Origin: Cereibacter ovatus
Lineage (GTDB): Bacteria; Pseudomonadota; Alphaproteobacteria; Rhodobacterales; Rhodobacteraceae
NCBI RefSeq assembly: GCF_900207575.1
Contig: NZ_OAOQ01000005.1
Span: 1 to 64,000 of the forward strand
Direction of reading: 5' to 3'
Length of the DNA: 64,000 bases
Position numbers and translations under genes: made by a program. This document shows, one piece after another, positions 29,118 to 39,336 of the stretch (positions are counted from its first letter, which is position 1; the number at the start of each line of letters is the position of its first letter). Below the pieces are notes generated by a model, which did not search any database, had not been told where the DNA came from, and saw only the letters and a list, made by a program, of their open reading frames with translations.

Positions 29118-29597
29118 ATGGTCAAGGCGCGGCTCAGTATGGATCGGTTGGCGGCAGCCCTTGGCGGGCAGCCGCGGGCCGCAATCGGCGGGGGGGTTTG
29201 CGCAGTGCGGCGTGGCGGGCGGCCTTGGCGCGGGGCGGGCGCTGTCCAAGGCGGATGGGTGCGGGCCCTTCTGCTTGTTCTGGTTGCGTCCTTTGCGCTG
29301 CTTGGCTTCCGTCCGGGTGCGGCGCCGGTCGGGTTTGATGCGGCGGCGCTGTTTCCGGGCATGGAGATCTGCCACGATGGCCCGGTGCCGGAACCGCGCG
29401 ACGCGGACAAAAGCTGCGTCTTCTGCCACCTGATTGCCGGGGCCTTGGCCGACCTGTCCGCGCCTGCACAAGGCGCGATGCGCCCCGTGCGCTTCACGCG
29501 GCTGAACCGGCCGCGTGGCACGGGTCTTCCTCGTCCTCGGTCGCTGCGGATCGCGCGGGCGCGGGCGCCTCCGGTTTCGGGTTCTGTGATCGCGTGA
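29118..29597 (+). CDS. DUF2946-like membrane/secreted protein before the Fec-type importer
   Basis: This 159-residue protein has one hydrophobic segment (ALLLVLVASFALLGF, residues about 50-66), a segment MEICHDG, a CVFCHL di-Cys-His motif, and a basic C-terminus with RARAPP. That layout is typical of DUF2946 proteins, usually beside copper or iron uptake genes. It starts 46 bases before the substrate-binding protein gene and probably belongs to the same operon. The start may be 29118 or the ATG at 29139. A metal-related role is inferred from the neighbours. Confidence 0.6.
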   Translation: MVKARLSMDRLAAALGGQPRAAIGGGVCAVRRGGRPWRGAGAVQGGWVRALLLVLVASFALLGFRPGAAPVGFDAAALFPGMEICHDGPVPEPRDADKSCVFCHLIAGALADLSAPAQGAMRPVRFTRLNRPRGTGLPRPRSLRIARARAPPVSGSVIA

Positions 29598-29642
29598 ACC
29601 CACCGTGGCGCCTCGGCGCCGATCCGAACCTGGACACCAGAC

Positions 29643-30731
29643 ATGAAAACCACCCTTCTTCTGGGGGGCGCCTTCTGTGCGCTTGCCCTTCCGGCCCTTG
29701 CCGGGATCACGGTCACCGATCTGCGCGGCCGCGTTGTCACGCTGGATGCGCCCGCAAACCATGTTCTGCTTGGCTTCAACTACGAGGATTTCCTGGCCAT
29801 CACCGGCCCGGGGGGCGAAAGCAGGATTGCGGCGCTGTCGAAAACGCCCTGGGCCGAGTGGCGCCCCGCCCAATGGGCGGCCTACACCGCGGCACTGCCG
29901 TCGCTTGCGGCCCTGCCCGATGTGGGTGACGCCGAGACCGGAACCTTCTCGGTCGAGGCCGCCATTGCCGCGGCGCCCGATCTGGCGATCCTTGCCGGCT
30001 GGCAGGTCGATGCGCTTGGCGAGGGCGTGGCACAGCTTGAGGCCGCCGGCATTCCGGTCGTGGCCATTGACTACAACGCGCAGACGGTCGAGGCGCATGT
30101 GGCCTCGACCCGGCTTCTGGGCGCGGTGATGGGAGAGCCGGACCGGGCCGAGGCGCTGGCCGCGCTTTATGCGGCGAAAATGGCCGACACCGCCGCCCGC
30201 GTTGCCCGCGCCGGCGACGGATCGCCCAGCGTCTATGTCGAACTGGCGCAGAAGGGGCCGGGCGAGATCGGCAATTCCTACGGCAAGGGGATGTGGGCCG
30301 GGGTGATCGAGGGCGTCGGCGGCGACAACATCGCCAAGGGCCAGATCGAGAACTGGGGGCCGCTGTCGCCGGAATATGTGCTGGCGCGCCAGCCTCAGGT
30401 GATCCTGCTGGCGGGATCGGAATGGAAGAACAAGCCCGAGGCGGTGCTGCTGGGCTTCGGTCAGGATGAGGCGCTGGCGCGGAAGCGCATTGCAGCCTAT
30501 CTCGGCCGCCCCGGCTGGGCCGATCTGCCGGCCGTGCGCGAAGGGCGCGTCTTCGGCATCTACCACGGCGGCGCGCGCACGCTGTCGGATTTCGTCTATG
30601 CCCGCCATATCGCCAAGGCCCTGCATCCGGCGGCCTTTGCCGATGTCGACCCGGCGGCAGAGCTGGCGCAGTTCTACGCCGACTGGCTGCCGGTCAAGCC
30701 CGAGGGCCCGTTCGTGGTGCAGGTGCGATGA
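29643..30731 (+). CDS. periplasmic substrate-binding protein of an iron-siderophore/haem-type ABC importer
   Basis: This 362-residue protein has a signal peptide (LLLGGAFCALALPALAG) and the class III periplasmic-binding fold of the Fec/Btu/Fhu type. It starts ITVTDLRGRVVTL, followed by a first domain with PDLAILAG and a helical linker. The second domain has GDNIAKGQIENWGPLSPEYVLARQPQVILL (pieces LSPEYVL and PQVILLAG). It would bind an iron-chelate, haem or cobalamin in the periplasm. It overlaps the permease start by four bases. The ligand cannot be set from sequence. Confidence 0.88.
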   Translation: MKTTLLLGGAFCALALPALAGITVTDLRGRVVTLDAPANHVLLGFNYEDFLAITGPGGESRIAALSKTPWAEWRPAQWAAYTAALPSLAALPDVGDAETGTFSVEAAIAAAPDLAILAGWQVDALGEGVAQLEAAGIPVVAIDYNAQTVEAHVASTRLLGAVMGEPDRAEALAALYAAKMADTAARVARAGDGSPSVYVELAQKGPGEIGNSYGKGMWAGVIEGVGGDNIAKGQIENWGPLSPEYVLARQPQVILLAGSEWKNKPEAVLLGFGQDEALARKRIAAYLGRPGWADLPAVREGRVFGIYHGGARTLSDFVYARHIAKALHPAAFADVDPAAELAQFYADWLPVKPEGPFVVQVR

Positions 30732-31777
30732 CCGTTGCGCTTGCGATGCCGGGCCATGCGATCCGCCGCGAAACTGCGGGCCGGCTGGCCATGCTGGGCG
30801 CCGCCGCGCTGGTCCTGCTGGCTCTTGCCGTGACCGACCTGGTCACCGGACCCTCGGGGATGCCGCTGGGCAAGGTGCTGGCGGCCTTTGCCGCGGGCCC
30901 TGACGGCGCCGACCGCGGGGCGGCCACGATCCTGTGGCAGCTTCGCATGCCGCAGACGCTGACCGGGGTTCTGGTGGGGGCAAGCCTTGGGGTGGCCGGG
31001 CTGGTGATGCAGACGATCCTCGCCAATCCGCTGGCCAGCCCTTACACGCTGGGCTTCTCGGCCGCGGCGGGGTTCGGCGCGGCGTTGGGGATCATGTTCG
31101 GCGGGCTTTTGCCGCTGGCGGTCTGGATCGTGGTTCCAGCCTCGGCTTTTGCCATGACGCTGGTTGCCTGCTGCCTGATCTATGCCATCGCCCGGGCAAG
31201 AGGCGCCTCGCCCGAGGTGCTGGTGCTGGCGGGTATCGCCACGCTGTTCTTCTTCCAGTCGCTGCAATCGCTGCTGCAATTCCTTGCCGCCCCCGAGGTG
31301 TTGCAGCAGATCGTGTTCTGGCTGTTCGGAAGCCTTCTGAAATCCAGCTGGACCTCGGTTCAGGCGATCTTTCTGATCCTCTGTATCGCGGCACCGATCC
31401 TTGCGCGCGACGTCTGGAACCTGACCGCGCTGCGGCTGGGCGAGGCGAATGCGGCCAGCCTTGGCCTTGATATCGACCGGCTGCGGCGGCGCTGCTTTGC
31501 GCTGGTGGCGCTGCTGACGGCGGGGGCGGTCAGCTTCACCGGCACCATCGGCTTCATCGGCCTGATCGCGCCCCATGTCGCGCGGCGGATGGTGGGCGAG
31601 GATCACCGCTTTGCCCTGCCGGTGGCGGCGGTGCTGGGGGCGGTGCTGCTGGTTGCGGCCTCGGTCATCGGCAAGCTGATCTCGCCCGGGGCGGTGATCC
31701 CGGTGGGCATCATCACGGCAATCGCGGGCATCCCGATGCTGCTTGCCGTGATCCTGAAAGAGGGGGGACGGCGATGA
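30728..31777 (+). CDS. FecCD-family ABC transporter permease
   Basis: This 349-residue permease of the BtuC/FecCD family should have ten membrane helices. It shows LRMPQTLTGVLVGASLGVAGLVMQTILANPLASPYTLGFSAAAGFGA, here seen as GASLGVAGLVMQ and NPLASPYTLGFSA, the family signature. Also present are RLGEANAASLGLDIDRLR and TIGFIGLIAPHVARRMVGEDHR (pieces GFIGLIAPHVARR). These contact the ATPase. It is coupled by four-base overlaps to the binding protein and the ATPase. Confidence 0.93.
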   Translation: MTVALAMPGHAIRRETAGRLAMLGAAALVLLALAVTDLVTGPSGMPLGKVLAAFAAGPDGADRGAATILWQLRMPQTLTGVLVGASLGVAGLVMQTILANPLASPYTLGFSAAAGFGAALGIMFGGLLPLAVWIVVPASAFAMTLVACCLIYAIARARGASPEVLVLAGIATLFFFQSLQSLLQFLAAPEVLQQIVFWLFGSLLKSSWTSVQAIFLILCIAAPILARDVWNLTALRLGEANAASLGLDIDRLRRRCFALVALLTAGAVSFTGTIGFIGLIAPHVARRMVGEDHRFALPVAAVLGAVLLVAASVIGKLISPGAVIPVGIITAIAGIPMLLAVILKEGGRR

Positions 31778-32511
31778 GCCTTGACGTCGAAGGGCTTTCG
31801 GTGCGGCGCGGCCGGCGCGAGGTTCTGGCGCCCGCCAGTTTTGCGCTGCCGCCCGGCTGCGTCGCCGGCGTCGTCGGGCCGAACGGGGCGGGCAAGTCCA
31901 GCCTTCTGGCGGCGGTGGCGGGTCTTTTGCCCGCCGAGGGCCGCGTGCATTGGCAGGGGCGCCCGCTTGTCCCGCAACAGGTGGGCTTCCTGCCGCAATG
32001 CTTCGCCGTGAAGTCGCGTCTGACGGTTCTTGAATGCCTGCTGCTGGGGCTGCGTGAAAGCCTTGGCTGGCGCGTGCAGCCCGCGCAGGTCGCCGCGGCC
32101 GAACGGATGCTGGCGCGGCTGGGCCTGTCGCAGCTTTCGGATCGGCCGATGGAGGCGCTGTCGGGCGGCCAGCAACAGCTTGTGCTGCTGGCGCAGCGCC
32201 TGCTGCGGCGGCCGGTGCTGCTGATCCTTGACGAGCCGACCAGCGCGCTTGACCTGCACCATCAGGTGCAGGTGCTGCGCCACGTCCGGGCCCATGCCGA
32301 GGAAACCGGCGGCGTGGTGCTGACGGCGCTGCACGACCTGACGATGGCCGCGCGCTTTTGCGACCGGCTGCTGCTGATCGAAGCCGGAACCCTGACGGCC
32401 GAAGGCCCCCCGGCCGAGGTTCTGGACGAGCCCCGCGTCACCCGCATCTGGCGCATCGACATCGAAATCCTCGCCTCGCGCGAAGGCCACCCGGTGATCG
32501 TGCCGCACTGA
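31774..32511 (+). CDS. FecE-like ABC transporter ATPase
   Basis: This 245-residue ATPase energises the iron-chelate-type importer. It has Walker A GPNGAGKSS, a Q-loop (LPQCFAVKS), the signature LSGGQQQLVLLAQRLLR, Walker B LLILDEPTSALD and H-loop ALHDLT. It is the last gene of the importer operon. An 11-base-pair inverted repeat lies 22 bases after the stop. Confidence 0.93.
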   Translation: MSLDVEGLSVRRGRREVLAPASFALPPGCVAGVVGPNGAGKSSLLAAVAGLLPAEGRVHWQGRPLVPQQVGFLPQCFAVKSRLTVLECLLLGLRESLGWRVQPAQVAAAERMLARLGLSQLSDRPMEALSGGQQQLVLLAQRLLRRPVLLILDEPTSALDLHHQVQVLRHVRAHAEETGGVVLTALHDLTMAARFCDRLLLIEAGTLTAEGPPAEVLDEPRVTRIWRIDIEILASREGHPVIVPH

Positions 32512-32533
32512 CGCCCGGCGGGTAACGCCATCA

Positions 32534-32570
32534 GGGCCTGTCCTTGTTTTTCGTCATCCAGGACAGGCCC
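32534..32570 (+). terminator. inverted repeat after the ABC importer operon
   Basis: GGGCCTGTCCT (32534-32544) pairs perfectly with AGGACAGGCCC (32560-32570) across a 15-base loop. There is no T-run after it, so it is a weak or bidirectional terminator at best, but its position after the last gene fits. Confidence 0.5.
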
Positions 32571-33229
32571 CGATCGCGTTTCGTCGCGCACGGGTGGGCC
32601 GTGCGGTCGATGTCGGGCACCCGCCGATCCAGGATGCCGCTGACCATCCCCGCCCCATCAGCACGAAAACCGGCAGGAAGGTCGCGGCAGGCGTGATCTT
32701 GGTGGCGGGTTCGATGGCAGCCCTGTGCGCTGAACGGCCGCCCGCGCCGGTCTGGGCAATGACCGGTGCGGGAAGAATCCAAGGACTGCCGGTTCGAATG
32801 GCCCATCCGGCGGCAATTTCACACGGCCGTTGATCCGGCGCGCCCGGTGATCGGGCCTCGTCGGGCATCGCAGGGCCTGCCCGACCTGCGACATAGCGTC
32901 TGCGATCCGGCCTGCCATGCTGAGCCGCGACCGGCCCCGCCCGATCTGGTCCAAGGCCGCCGTCAGGGCGGATGCGGCAAAAGCACCGACGCGGGTCGCT
33001 TTTGCAACATGTTGATATAGATATGATTATCGCGGGTCCGGCCGCAATGCCCGCCCTGTAGCAGGCTGCGAACCCGGATCGAACCGTGGCCTCGTCAGTG
33101 TGAACCTGCTGGCGCATGACCCCACCCAGCCGGACAATTTCAATTTTTTTGAAGGCTTCTTGCTGATTTTCTAATATTCATGAACGCGATCCTGACGCAA
33201 TTTCCGCCCCGACAACGGCAGGAGTGGCC
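32571..33229. other. non-coding region before the cbb operon
   Basis: I see no gene with family resemblance in these 660 bases. A minus-strand frame at 32554-33117 is open but has unusual composition. There is a ten-base palindrome, CAACATGTTG, at 33004-33013. No LysR-type cbbR, which often sits here divergently, is present. The last 90 bases are AT-rich and must hold the cbb promoter. Confidence 0.5.
33139..33153 (+). promoter_or_regulatory. candidate operator before cbbF
   Basis: TTCAA-TTTTT-TTGAA is a perfect dyad in an AT-rich stretch, 77 bases before the cbbF start. A second AT-rich segment (TTCTAATATTCATGAA) lies at 33168-33183. LysR-type CbbR sites have T-N11-A cores in AT-rich dyads, so these are the best candidates for CbbR binding. 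The assignment is inference. Confidence 0.35.
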
Positions 33230-34225
33230 ATGGCGATCGAACTGGACGACCTCGGGCTGAGCCCGGAGCTTGCGGATGTGATGCAGCGTCTGGCGCGCGT
33301 GGGGGCGCGGATGGCCCGTATCATATCGCGCAACGGGCTTGAGGACGACCTTGCCGCGGGGGTTGGCACCAATGCCGGGGGCGACGGGCAGAAGGCGTTG
33401 GACGTCATCGCTGACGATGCCTTCCGCGAGGCGCTGACCGGATCTGCGGTGGCGTTCTACGCATCCGAGGAACAGGATGATGTGGTGACGCTGGGCGCGG
33501 GCAGTCTTGCGCTGGCGATCGATCCGCTGGACGGATCGTCCAACATCGATGTGAACGTGTCGATCGGCACGATCTTTTCGATCTTCCCCGCCGCCGAAGG
33601 CCCGAACGAAAGCTTTCTGCGCCGCGGGACCGAGCAGCTTGCCGGCGGCTATATCATCTATGGGCCGCAATGCGCGCTGGTCTGCACCTTTGGCCGCGGC
33701 GTGCAGCATTGGGTGCTTGACCTGGATGCACAGGTTTTCCGCCGTGTCGCGGATATCAAGCAGCTGCCGGCGGAAACCTCGGAATATGCGATCAACGCCT
33801 CGAATTATCGCCACTGGTCGGCGCCGATCCGCGCCTTCATCGACGATCTGGTGGCCGGTGCCGAAGGCCCGCGGGAGCGGAATTTCAACATGCGCTGGGT
33901 CGCCTCGCTGGTGGCCGAGACGCACCGTATCCTGATGCGGGGCGGCGTGTTCCTTTACCCTGGCGACGAGCGCAAGGGCTATGCCCGCGGCCGGCTGCGC
34001 CATGTCTATGAATGTGCGCCGATCGCCTTCCTGATCACGCAGGCCGGGGGCGGCGCCACCGATGGCAGCGAAGGCATCCTGACCGTGGTGCCGGATGCGT
34101 TGCACGCCCGCACGCCCTTTGTCTTTGGCTGCGCGGGCAAGGTTGCCCGCGTCACCGCCTACCATGACCTGCCCGGCGAAGAGACATCCGCGCTTTTCGG
34201 CCGCCGCGGCCTGTTTCGGAGCTGA
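33230..34225 (+). CDS. cbbF: fructose-1,6-/sedoheptulose-1,7-bisphosphatase, class I (CbbF)
   Basis: CbbF removes the 1-phosphate from fructose and sedoheptulose bisphosphates in the Calvin-Benson cycle. The 331-residue class I enzyme shows the metal site [21 protein letters not shown] (piece [12 protein letters not shown]) and [20 protein letters not shown] with [12 protein letters not shown] at the C-terminal half. The Glu of YASEEQDD is the other metal ligand. The ATG at 33230 has AGGAG five bases upstream, and a GTG at 33224 is too close to that site. It is the first gene of the cbb operon. Confidence 0.94.
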   Translation: MAIELDDLGLSPELADVMQRLARVGARMARIISRNGLEDDLAAGVGTNAGGDGQKALDVIADDAFREALTGSAVAFYASEEQDDVVTLGAGSLALAIDPLDGSSNIDVNVSIGTIFSIFPAAEGPNESFLRRGTEQLAGGYIIYGPQCALVCTFGRGVQHWVLDLDAQVFRRVADIKQLPAETSEYAINASNYRHWSAPIRAFIDDLVAGAEGPRERNFNMRWVASLVAETHRILMRGGVFLYPGDERKGYARGRLRHVYECAPIAFLITQAGGGATDGSEGILTVVPDALHARTPFVFGCAGKVARVTAYHDLPGEETSALFGRRGLFRS

Positions 34226-34228
34226 CCA

Positions 34229-35107
34229 GTGTCAAAAAAGTTTCCCATCATTTCCGTTGTCGGATCGTCCGGGGCTGGCACCTCGACGGTGAAAAACACT
34301 TTCGACCAGATCTTCCGCCGCGAGGGCGTGAAATCGGTCTCGATCGAGGGTGACGCCTTCCACCGTTTCAACCGCGCCGACATGAAGGCCGAACTGGAAC
34401 GCCGCTATGCTGCGGGCGACGCGACGTTCTCGCATTTCTCCTATGAAGCCAACGAGTTGGCCGAACTCGAGCGCGTGTTCCGTGAATATGGCGAGACCGG
34501 CCGCGGCCGCAGCCGTCACTATGTCCATGACGCGACCGAATCCGAGAAATTCGGCGTGCCGCCCGGCCATTTCACCGATTGGGCCCCGTTCGAGGAAGGC
34601 ACCGACCTGCTGTTCTACGAAGGGCTGCACGGGTGCGTCGTGAACTCTGAGGTCGATCTGACCAAATACGCTGACCTGAAGATCGGCGTGGTTCCGGTCA
34701 TCAACCTTGAATGGATCCAGAAGATCCACCGCGACCGGGCGCAGCGCGGCTATACGACCGAGGCCGTCACCGATGTGATCCTGCGCCGGATGCAGGCCTA
34801 TGTGCATTGCATCGTGCCGCAGTTTTCGGAAACCGACATCAACTTCCAGCGGGTGCCGGTGGTCGACACCTCAAACCCGTTCGTCGCGCGCTGGATCCCC
34901 ACGCCCGATGAAAGCCTGATCGTGATCCGGTTCAAGAACCCGCGCGGGATCGACTTCCCGTATCTGACCTCGATGATCCACGGATCATGGATGAGCCGGG
35001 CGAACTCGATCGTGATTCCGGGCAACAAGCAGGATCTGGCGATGCAGTTGATCCTGACCCCGCTGATCGAGCGGATGGTGCGCGAGGCACGCCGCGCGCG
35101 GGCCTGA
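34229..35107 (+). CDS. cbbP: phosphoribulokinase (CbbP)
   Basis: CbbP phosphorylates ribulose-5-phosphate to ribulose-1,5-bisphosphate, the RubisCO substrate. The 292-residue protein is the bacterial type I enzyme. It has the P-loop [14 protein letters not shown], the catalytic Asp in [12 protein letters not shown], and the [10 protein letters not shown] motif. [13 protein letters not shown] and the C-terminal [14 protein letters not shown] are also conserved. The start is GTG at 34229, three bases after cbbF, so the genes are coupled. This octameric type is usually activated by NADH. Confidence 0.96.
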   Translation: MSKKFPIISVVGSSGAGTSTVKNTFDQIFRREGVKSVSIEGDAFHRFNRADMKAELERRYAAGDATFSHFSYEANELAELERVFREYGETGRGRSRHYVHDATESEKFGVPPGHFTDWAPFEEGTDLLFYEGLHGCVVNSEVDLTKYADLKIGVVPVINLEWIQKIHRDRAQRGYTTEAVTDVILRRMQAYVHCIVPQFSETDINFQRVPVVDTSNPFVARWIPTPDESLIVIRFKNPRGIDFPYLTSMIHGSWMSRANSIVIPGNKQDLAMQLILTPLIERMVREARRARA

Positions 35108-35189
35108 ACCGACGGATAAAGCCTTGACATCATGGCGGGCCCATCCGGGCCCGGCCGGGAAAGATCTGGGCACAAGCAGGGAGAATGCG

Positions 35190-37163
35190 GTGAAAGACAT
35201 GCAGATTTCACACGAGACGCGGATGGCCAACGCCATCCGGGCGCTGGCGATGGATGCGGTGGAAAAGGCCAAGTCGGGCCATCCGGGGATGCCGATGGGC
35301 ATGGCCGATGTGGCGACGGTGCTGTTCAACCGCTTTGTCCTGGTCGATCCGTCGGCGCCGAAATGGCCTGACCGCGACCGCTTTGTGCTGTCTGCGGGCC
35401 ATGGCTCGATGCTGCTTTATGCGATCCACCACCTGCTCGGCTATGCCGATATGGACATGGACCAGATCCGCGCGTTCCGCCAACTGGGCGCCCGCACCGC
35501 CGGCCACCCGGAATACGGCCACGCCGACGGGATCGAGGTGACGACCGGCCCGCTGGGGCAGGGCATCGCCACTGCCGTGGGCATGGCGCTGGCCGAGCGG
35601 ATGAAGGCCGCGCGCTATGGCGATGCGCTGGTGGACCACTTTACCTATGTCATCGCCGGCGACGGTTGCCTGATGGAAGGCATCAGCCACGAGGCGATCG
35701 ACATGGCCGGGCATCTGGGCCTTGGCCGGCTGATCGTGCTGTGGGACGACAACCGCATCACCATCGACGGCGATACCGAGCTGTCGACCTCGACCGACCA
35801 GATGGCGCGCTTTGCGGCCTCGGGCTGGCATGTGCAGGCCTGCGACGGCCACGCGCCCGACCAGATCGCGGCGGCGATCGAGTCCGCGCGCCACGACCCG
35901 CGGCCGTCGATGATCGCCTGCCGCACGGTGATCGGCTTTGGCGCACCCAACAAACAGGGCGGCCACGATGTCCATGGCGCGCCGCTGGGGGCCGAGGAAA
36001 TCGCCGCCGCCCGCGCCTTTCTGGGCTGGGATCATCCCCCGTTCGAGATTCCGGCCGACATCTATGACGCGTGGCACGCGATCGCCGCGCGCGGCGCCGC
36101 CGCCCGTGCCGCATGGGAAACCCGGCTGGCCGCCAGCGCGGCGCGCGATGCCTTTCTTATGGCCGAGGCGGGCGACACCTCGGCGCTGCCTGCGGCCATC
36201 ACTGCCTGGAAGGCGAAGCTTTCGGCCGACAAGCCCAAGGTCGCGACCCGCAAGGCCAGCGAAATGGCGCTGGAGGTGGTGAATGGCGCGCTGCCCTTCT
36301 CGGTCGGTGGCTCGGCGGATCTGACGGGGTCGAACCTGACGCGGTCGAAAGGCATGGTTTCGGTGAAACCGGGGGCCTTCGGCGGTGACTATATCCACTA
36401 TGGCATCCGCGAACATGGCATGGCGGCAGCGATGAACGGCATCGCGCTGCATGGCGGCCTGCGGCCCTATGGCGGCACCTTCATGGCCTTTGCCGACTAT
36501 TGCCGGCCCGCGATTCGGCTTTCGGCGCTGATGGGGGTGCCGGTGACCTATGTCATGACCCATGACAGCATCGGTCTGGGCGAGGACGGCCCGACCCACC
36601 AGCCGGTGGAACATCTGGCCAGCCTGCGGGCGATCCCGAACCTGACGGTGATCCGTCCCGCCGATGCGGTGGAAACCGCCGAGGCGTGGGAAGTCGCCAT
36701 GACCTCGACCGCGACGCCGACGCTGTTGGTGCTGTCGCGGCAGAACCTGCCCACCGTGCGCCCCGAGCACACCGACGAGAACCTGACCGCCCGCGGCGCC
36801 TATCTGCTGCGCGACCCGGAAAACCGTCAGGTGACGCTGATCGCCACCGGGTCCGAGGTGGAACTGGCGCTGAAGGCCGCGGATCTGCTGGCAGAGGAGG
36901 GGATTGTCGCCGCCGTCGTCTCGGCCCCCAGCTTCGAGCGGTTTGCCGCCCAGCCGCGCGACCATGTGGCCAAGGTTCTTGGCACCGCCCCGCGTGTAGG
37001 CTGCGAAGCGGCGCTGCGGCAGGGCTGGGATCTGTTCCTGGGGCCGACCGACGGCTTCGTGGGCATGACGGGCTTTGGCGCCTCGGCGCCGGCGCCCGCG
37101 CTTTATCACCATTTCAACATCACAGCGGAAGCCATCGTCGCCGAAGCGAAGAACCGGATCTGA
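35190..37163 (+). CDS. cbbT: transketolase (CbbT)
   Basis: CbbT moves two-carbon units between sugar phosphates in the regenerative part of the Calvin-Benson cycle, using thiamine diphosphate. The 657-residue enzyme shows the N-terminal [20 protein letters not shown] (piece [11 protein letters not shown]) and the ThDP-binding [13 protein letters not shown]...[10 protein letters not shown]. The transketolase motif 2 region is [21 protein letters not shown] (piece [13 protein letters not shown]). I chose the GTG at 35190, with GGGAG seven bases before it; an ATG at 35199 is also possible. The gap to cbbP is 82 bases. Confidence 0.95.
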   Translation: MKDMQISHETRMANAIRALAMDAVEKAKSGHPGMPMGMADVATVLFNRFVLVDPSAPKWPDRDRFVLSAGHGSMLLYAIHHLLGYADMDMDQIRAFRQLGARTAGHPEYGHADGIEVTTGPLGQGIATAVGMALAERMKAARYGDALVDHFTYVIAGDGCLMEGISHEAIDMAGHLGLGRLIVLWDDNRITIDGDTELSTSTDQMARFAASGWHVQACDGHAPDQIAAAIESARHDPRPSMIACRTVIGFGAPNKQGGHDVHGAPLGAEEIAAARAFLGWDHPPFEIPADIYDAWHAIAARGAAARAAWETRLAASAARDAFLMAEAGDTSALPAAITAWKAKLSADKPKVATRKASEMALEVVNGALPFSVGGSADLTGSNLTRSKGMVSVKPGAFGGDYIHYGIREHGMAAAMNGIALHGGLRPYGGTFMAFADYCRPAIRLSALMGVPVTYVMTHDSIGLGEDGPTHQPVEHLASLRAIPNLTVIRPADAVETAEAWEVAMTSTATPTLLVLSRQNLPTVRPEHTDENLTARGAYLLRDPENRQVTLIATGSEVELALKAADLLAEEGIVAAVVSAPSFERFAAQPRDHVAKVLGTAPRVGCEAALRQGWDLFLGPTDGFVGMTGFGASAPAPALYHHFNITAEAIVAEAKNRI

Positions 37164-37173
37164 GGGAAGAGGG

Positions 37174-38175
37174 ATGACAGTCAAGGTTGCCATCAACGGC
37201 TTCGGCCGCATCGGCCGCAACGTGCTGCGCGCCATCATCGAATCGGGGCGCACCGATATCGAGGTGGTCGCGATCAACGATCTGGGGCCGGTCGAGACCA
37301 ACGCGCATCTGTTGCGCTTTGACAGCGTGCATGGCCGCTTTCCGGCCACCGTCACCACCGGCGCAGACTGGATCGATGTGGGCCGCGGCCCGATCAAGGT
37401 GACCGCGATCCGCAACCCGGCCGAGCTGCCCTGGGCGGACGTCGATGTGGCGATGGAATGCACCGGCATCTTCACCACGAAGGAAAAGGCTGCCGCGCAT
37501 CTGCAAAACGGATCGAAGCGGGTTCTGGTTTCGGCACCGTGCGACGGGGCGGACAAGACCATCGTCTTTGGCGTGAACCATGCCACGCTGACGGCCGAGG
37601 ACATGGTGGTGTCGAACGCATCCTGCACCACCAACTGCCTGTCGCCGGTTGCCAAGGCGCTGAACGATGCCATCGGCATCACCAAGGGCTTCATGACCAC
37701 GATCCACAGCTATACCGGCGACCAGCCGACGCTGGATACGATGCACAAGGATCTGTATCGGGCGCGCGCGGCGGCGCTGAGCATGATCCCGACCTCGACC
37801 GGGGCGGCGAAGGCGGTGGGCCTTGTGCTGCCGGAACTGAAGGGCAAGCTGGACGGAGTGGCGATCCGGGTGCCGACGCCCAATGTCTCGGTGGTGGATC
37901 TGGTGTTCGAGGCCGCCCGCGACACGACGGTCGAGGAGGTCAACGCCGCCATCGAGGCCGCGGCCGACGGCCCGTTGAAGGGCGTGCTGGGCTACACGAA
38001 ACAGCCCAACGTCTCGTCCGACTTCAACCACGATCCGCACAGCTCGGTCTTCCACATGGACCAGACCAAGGTGATGGAGGGCCGGATGGTCCGCATCCTG
38101 AGCTGGTACGACAACGAATGGGGCTTTTCGAACCGCATGGCCGATACCGCCGTGGCGATGGGCAAGCTTCTCTGA
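37174..38175 (+). CDS. cbbG: glyceraldehyde-3-phosphate dehydrogenase (CbbG)
   Basis: CbbG reduces 1,3-bisphosphoglycerate to glyceraldehyde-3-phosphate in the cycle. The 333-residue protein has the Rossmann start [17 protein letters not shown], the active-site Cys in [15 protein letters not shown], and the catalytic His in the following [25 protein letters not shown] and [12 protein letters not shown] complete the fold. The NAD residue in AINDL indicates NAD use. The ATG at 37174 has GGGAAGAGG before it and lies ten bases past cbbT. Confidence 0.95.
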   Translation: MTVKVAINGFGRIGRNVLRAIIESGRTDIEVVAINDLGPVETNAHLLRFDSVHGRFPATVTTGADWIDVGRGPIKVTAIRNPAELPWADVDVAMECTGIFTTKEKAAAHLQNGSKRVLVSAPCDGADKTIVFGVNHATLTAEDMVVSNASCTTNCLSPVAKALNDAIGITKGFMTTIHSYTGDQPTLDTMHKDLYRARAAALSMIPTSTGAAKAVGLVLPELKGKLDGVAIRVPTPNVSVVDLVFEAARDTTVEEVNAAIEAAADGPLKGVLGYTKQPNVSSDFNHDPHSSVFHMDQTKVMEGRMVRILSWYDNEWGFSNRMADTAVAMGKLL

Positions 38176-38182
38176 CAGAAAG

Positions 38183-38230
38183 CCGGGGGGCGCTGCCCCC
38201 CGGACCCCCCGGGATATTTCGGCCAGAATG
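38183..38230 (+). repeat. dispersed GC-hairpin plus GGGATATTT element
   Basis: CCGGGGGG (38183-38190) pairs with CCCCCCGG (38196-38203) over a five-base loop, followed by ACCCCCCGGGATATTTCGGCC and AATGAAG (shortened here as GGGATATTT...AATGAAG). Elements of this form are scattered after genes in many Rhodobacteraceae. Here it lies within the cbb operon, between cbbG and cbbA, so it may attenuate or protect the message. Confidence 0.65.
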
Positions 38231-38256
38231 AAGGGCCGACAGGCAAGGATTTCCAC

Positions 38257-39321
38257 ATGGCACTGATCACGCTTCGCCAGCTTCTCGACCACGCCGCCGA
38301 ATATGGCTATGGCGTTCCCGCCTTCAACATCAACAACATGGAGCAGGGTCTTGCGATCATGGAGGCCGCCCGCGCCTGTGACGCGCCGGTGATCATCCAG
38401 GCCAGCCGCGGGGCGCGCGGCTATGCCAATGACATCATGCTGGCCAAGATGATCGAGGCGCTGGCCGCGATCTATCCCGAGATCCCGCTGTGCATGCATC
38501 AGGACCACGGCAACAATGAAGCCACCTGCATGACCGCGATCCGGCACGGGTTCACCTCGGTGATGATGGACGGATCGCTGAAGGCCGATGCCAAGACGCC
38601 GGCGGATTACGACTACAACGTGGAGATCACCGAGCGGGTGAGCCGGATGGCGCATTGGGTCGGCGCCTCGGTCGAGGGCGAGCTGGGTGTGCTGGGCAGC
38701 CTTGAGACCGGCGAGAGCGAGGCCGAGGACGGGCATGGCGCCGAAGGCAAGCTGGATCACAGCCAGCTTCTGACCGATCCGGATCAGGCGGTCGATTTCG
38801 TGAAGAAGACGCAGGTGGACGCGCTGGCCATCGCCTGCGGCACCAGCCACGGCGCCTACAAGTTCAGCCGCAAGCCCGATGGCGAGATTCTGGCCATGTC
38901 GGTGATCGAGGCGATCCACAAGAAGCTGCCCGACACCCATCTGGTGATGCATGGCTCGTCCTCGGTTCCGCAGGAGTTGCAGGACATCATCAACGAATTC
39001 GGCGGTGCCATGCCGCAGACCTTCGGCGTGCCGGTCGAGGAAATCGTGCGCGGCATCAGGATGGGCGTGCGCAAGGTCAACATCGACACCGACTGCCGCA
39101 TGGCGATGACCGGCCAGTTCCGCCGCATCGCGCAAGAGAACCCGTCCGAGTTCGACCCGCGCAAGTTCCTGAAGCCCGCGATGGATGCGATGCGCGACCT
39201 GTGCAAGCTGCGTCTGGAAGCCTTCGGCACCGCTGGCAATGCCGGCAAGATCAAGGTGATCCCGATGGACGATATGGCGAAACGCTATGCCAGCGGTTCG
39301 CTTGCGCCGAAAACCGCCTGA
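38257..39321 (+). CDS. cbbA: fructose-bisphosphate aldolase, class II (CbbA)
   Basis: CbbA joins dihydroxyacetone phosphate with glyceraldehyde-3-phosphate or erythrose-4-phosphate, giving fructose- or sedoheptulose-bisphosphate. The 354-residue zinc enzyme shows [23 protein letters not shown] (piece [11 protein letters not shown]), the zinc His in [10 protein letters not shown], and Glu-rich [14 protein letters not shown]. Zinc and phosphate contacts are also in [10 protein letters not shown] and [11 protein letters not shown]. It is the family length used in autotrophs and lies 15 bases before cbbM. Confidence 0.95.
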   Translation: MALITLRQLLDHAAEYGYGVPAFNINNMEQGLAIMEAARACDAPVIIQASRGARGYANDIMLAKMIEALAAIYPEIPLCMHQDHGNNEATCMTAIRHGFTSVMMDGSLKADAKTPADYDYNVEITERVSRMAHWVGASVEGELGVLGSLETGESEAEDGHGAEGKLDHSQLLTDPDQAVDFVKKTQVDALAIACGTSHGAYKFSRKPDGEILAMSVIEAIHKKLPDTHLVMHGSSSVPQELQDIINEFGGAMPQTFGVPVEEIVRGIRMGVRKVNIDTDCRMAMTGQFRRIAQENPSEFDPRKFLKPAMDAMRDLCKLRLEAFGTAGNAGKIKVIPMDDMAKRYASGSLAPKTA

Positions 39322-39336
39322 TCGAAAGGACAGATC

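Noticed and set aside
32554-33117. A 187-codon minus-strand frame before the cbb operon, considered as a cbbR remnant
   Set aside because: It has no LysR helix-turn-helix or other CbbR-like sequence in any frame, so it is left as non-coding.
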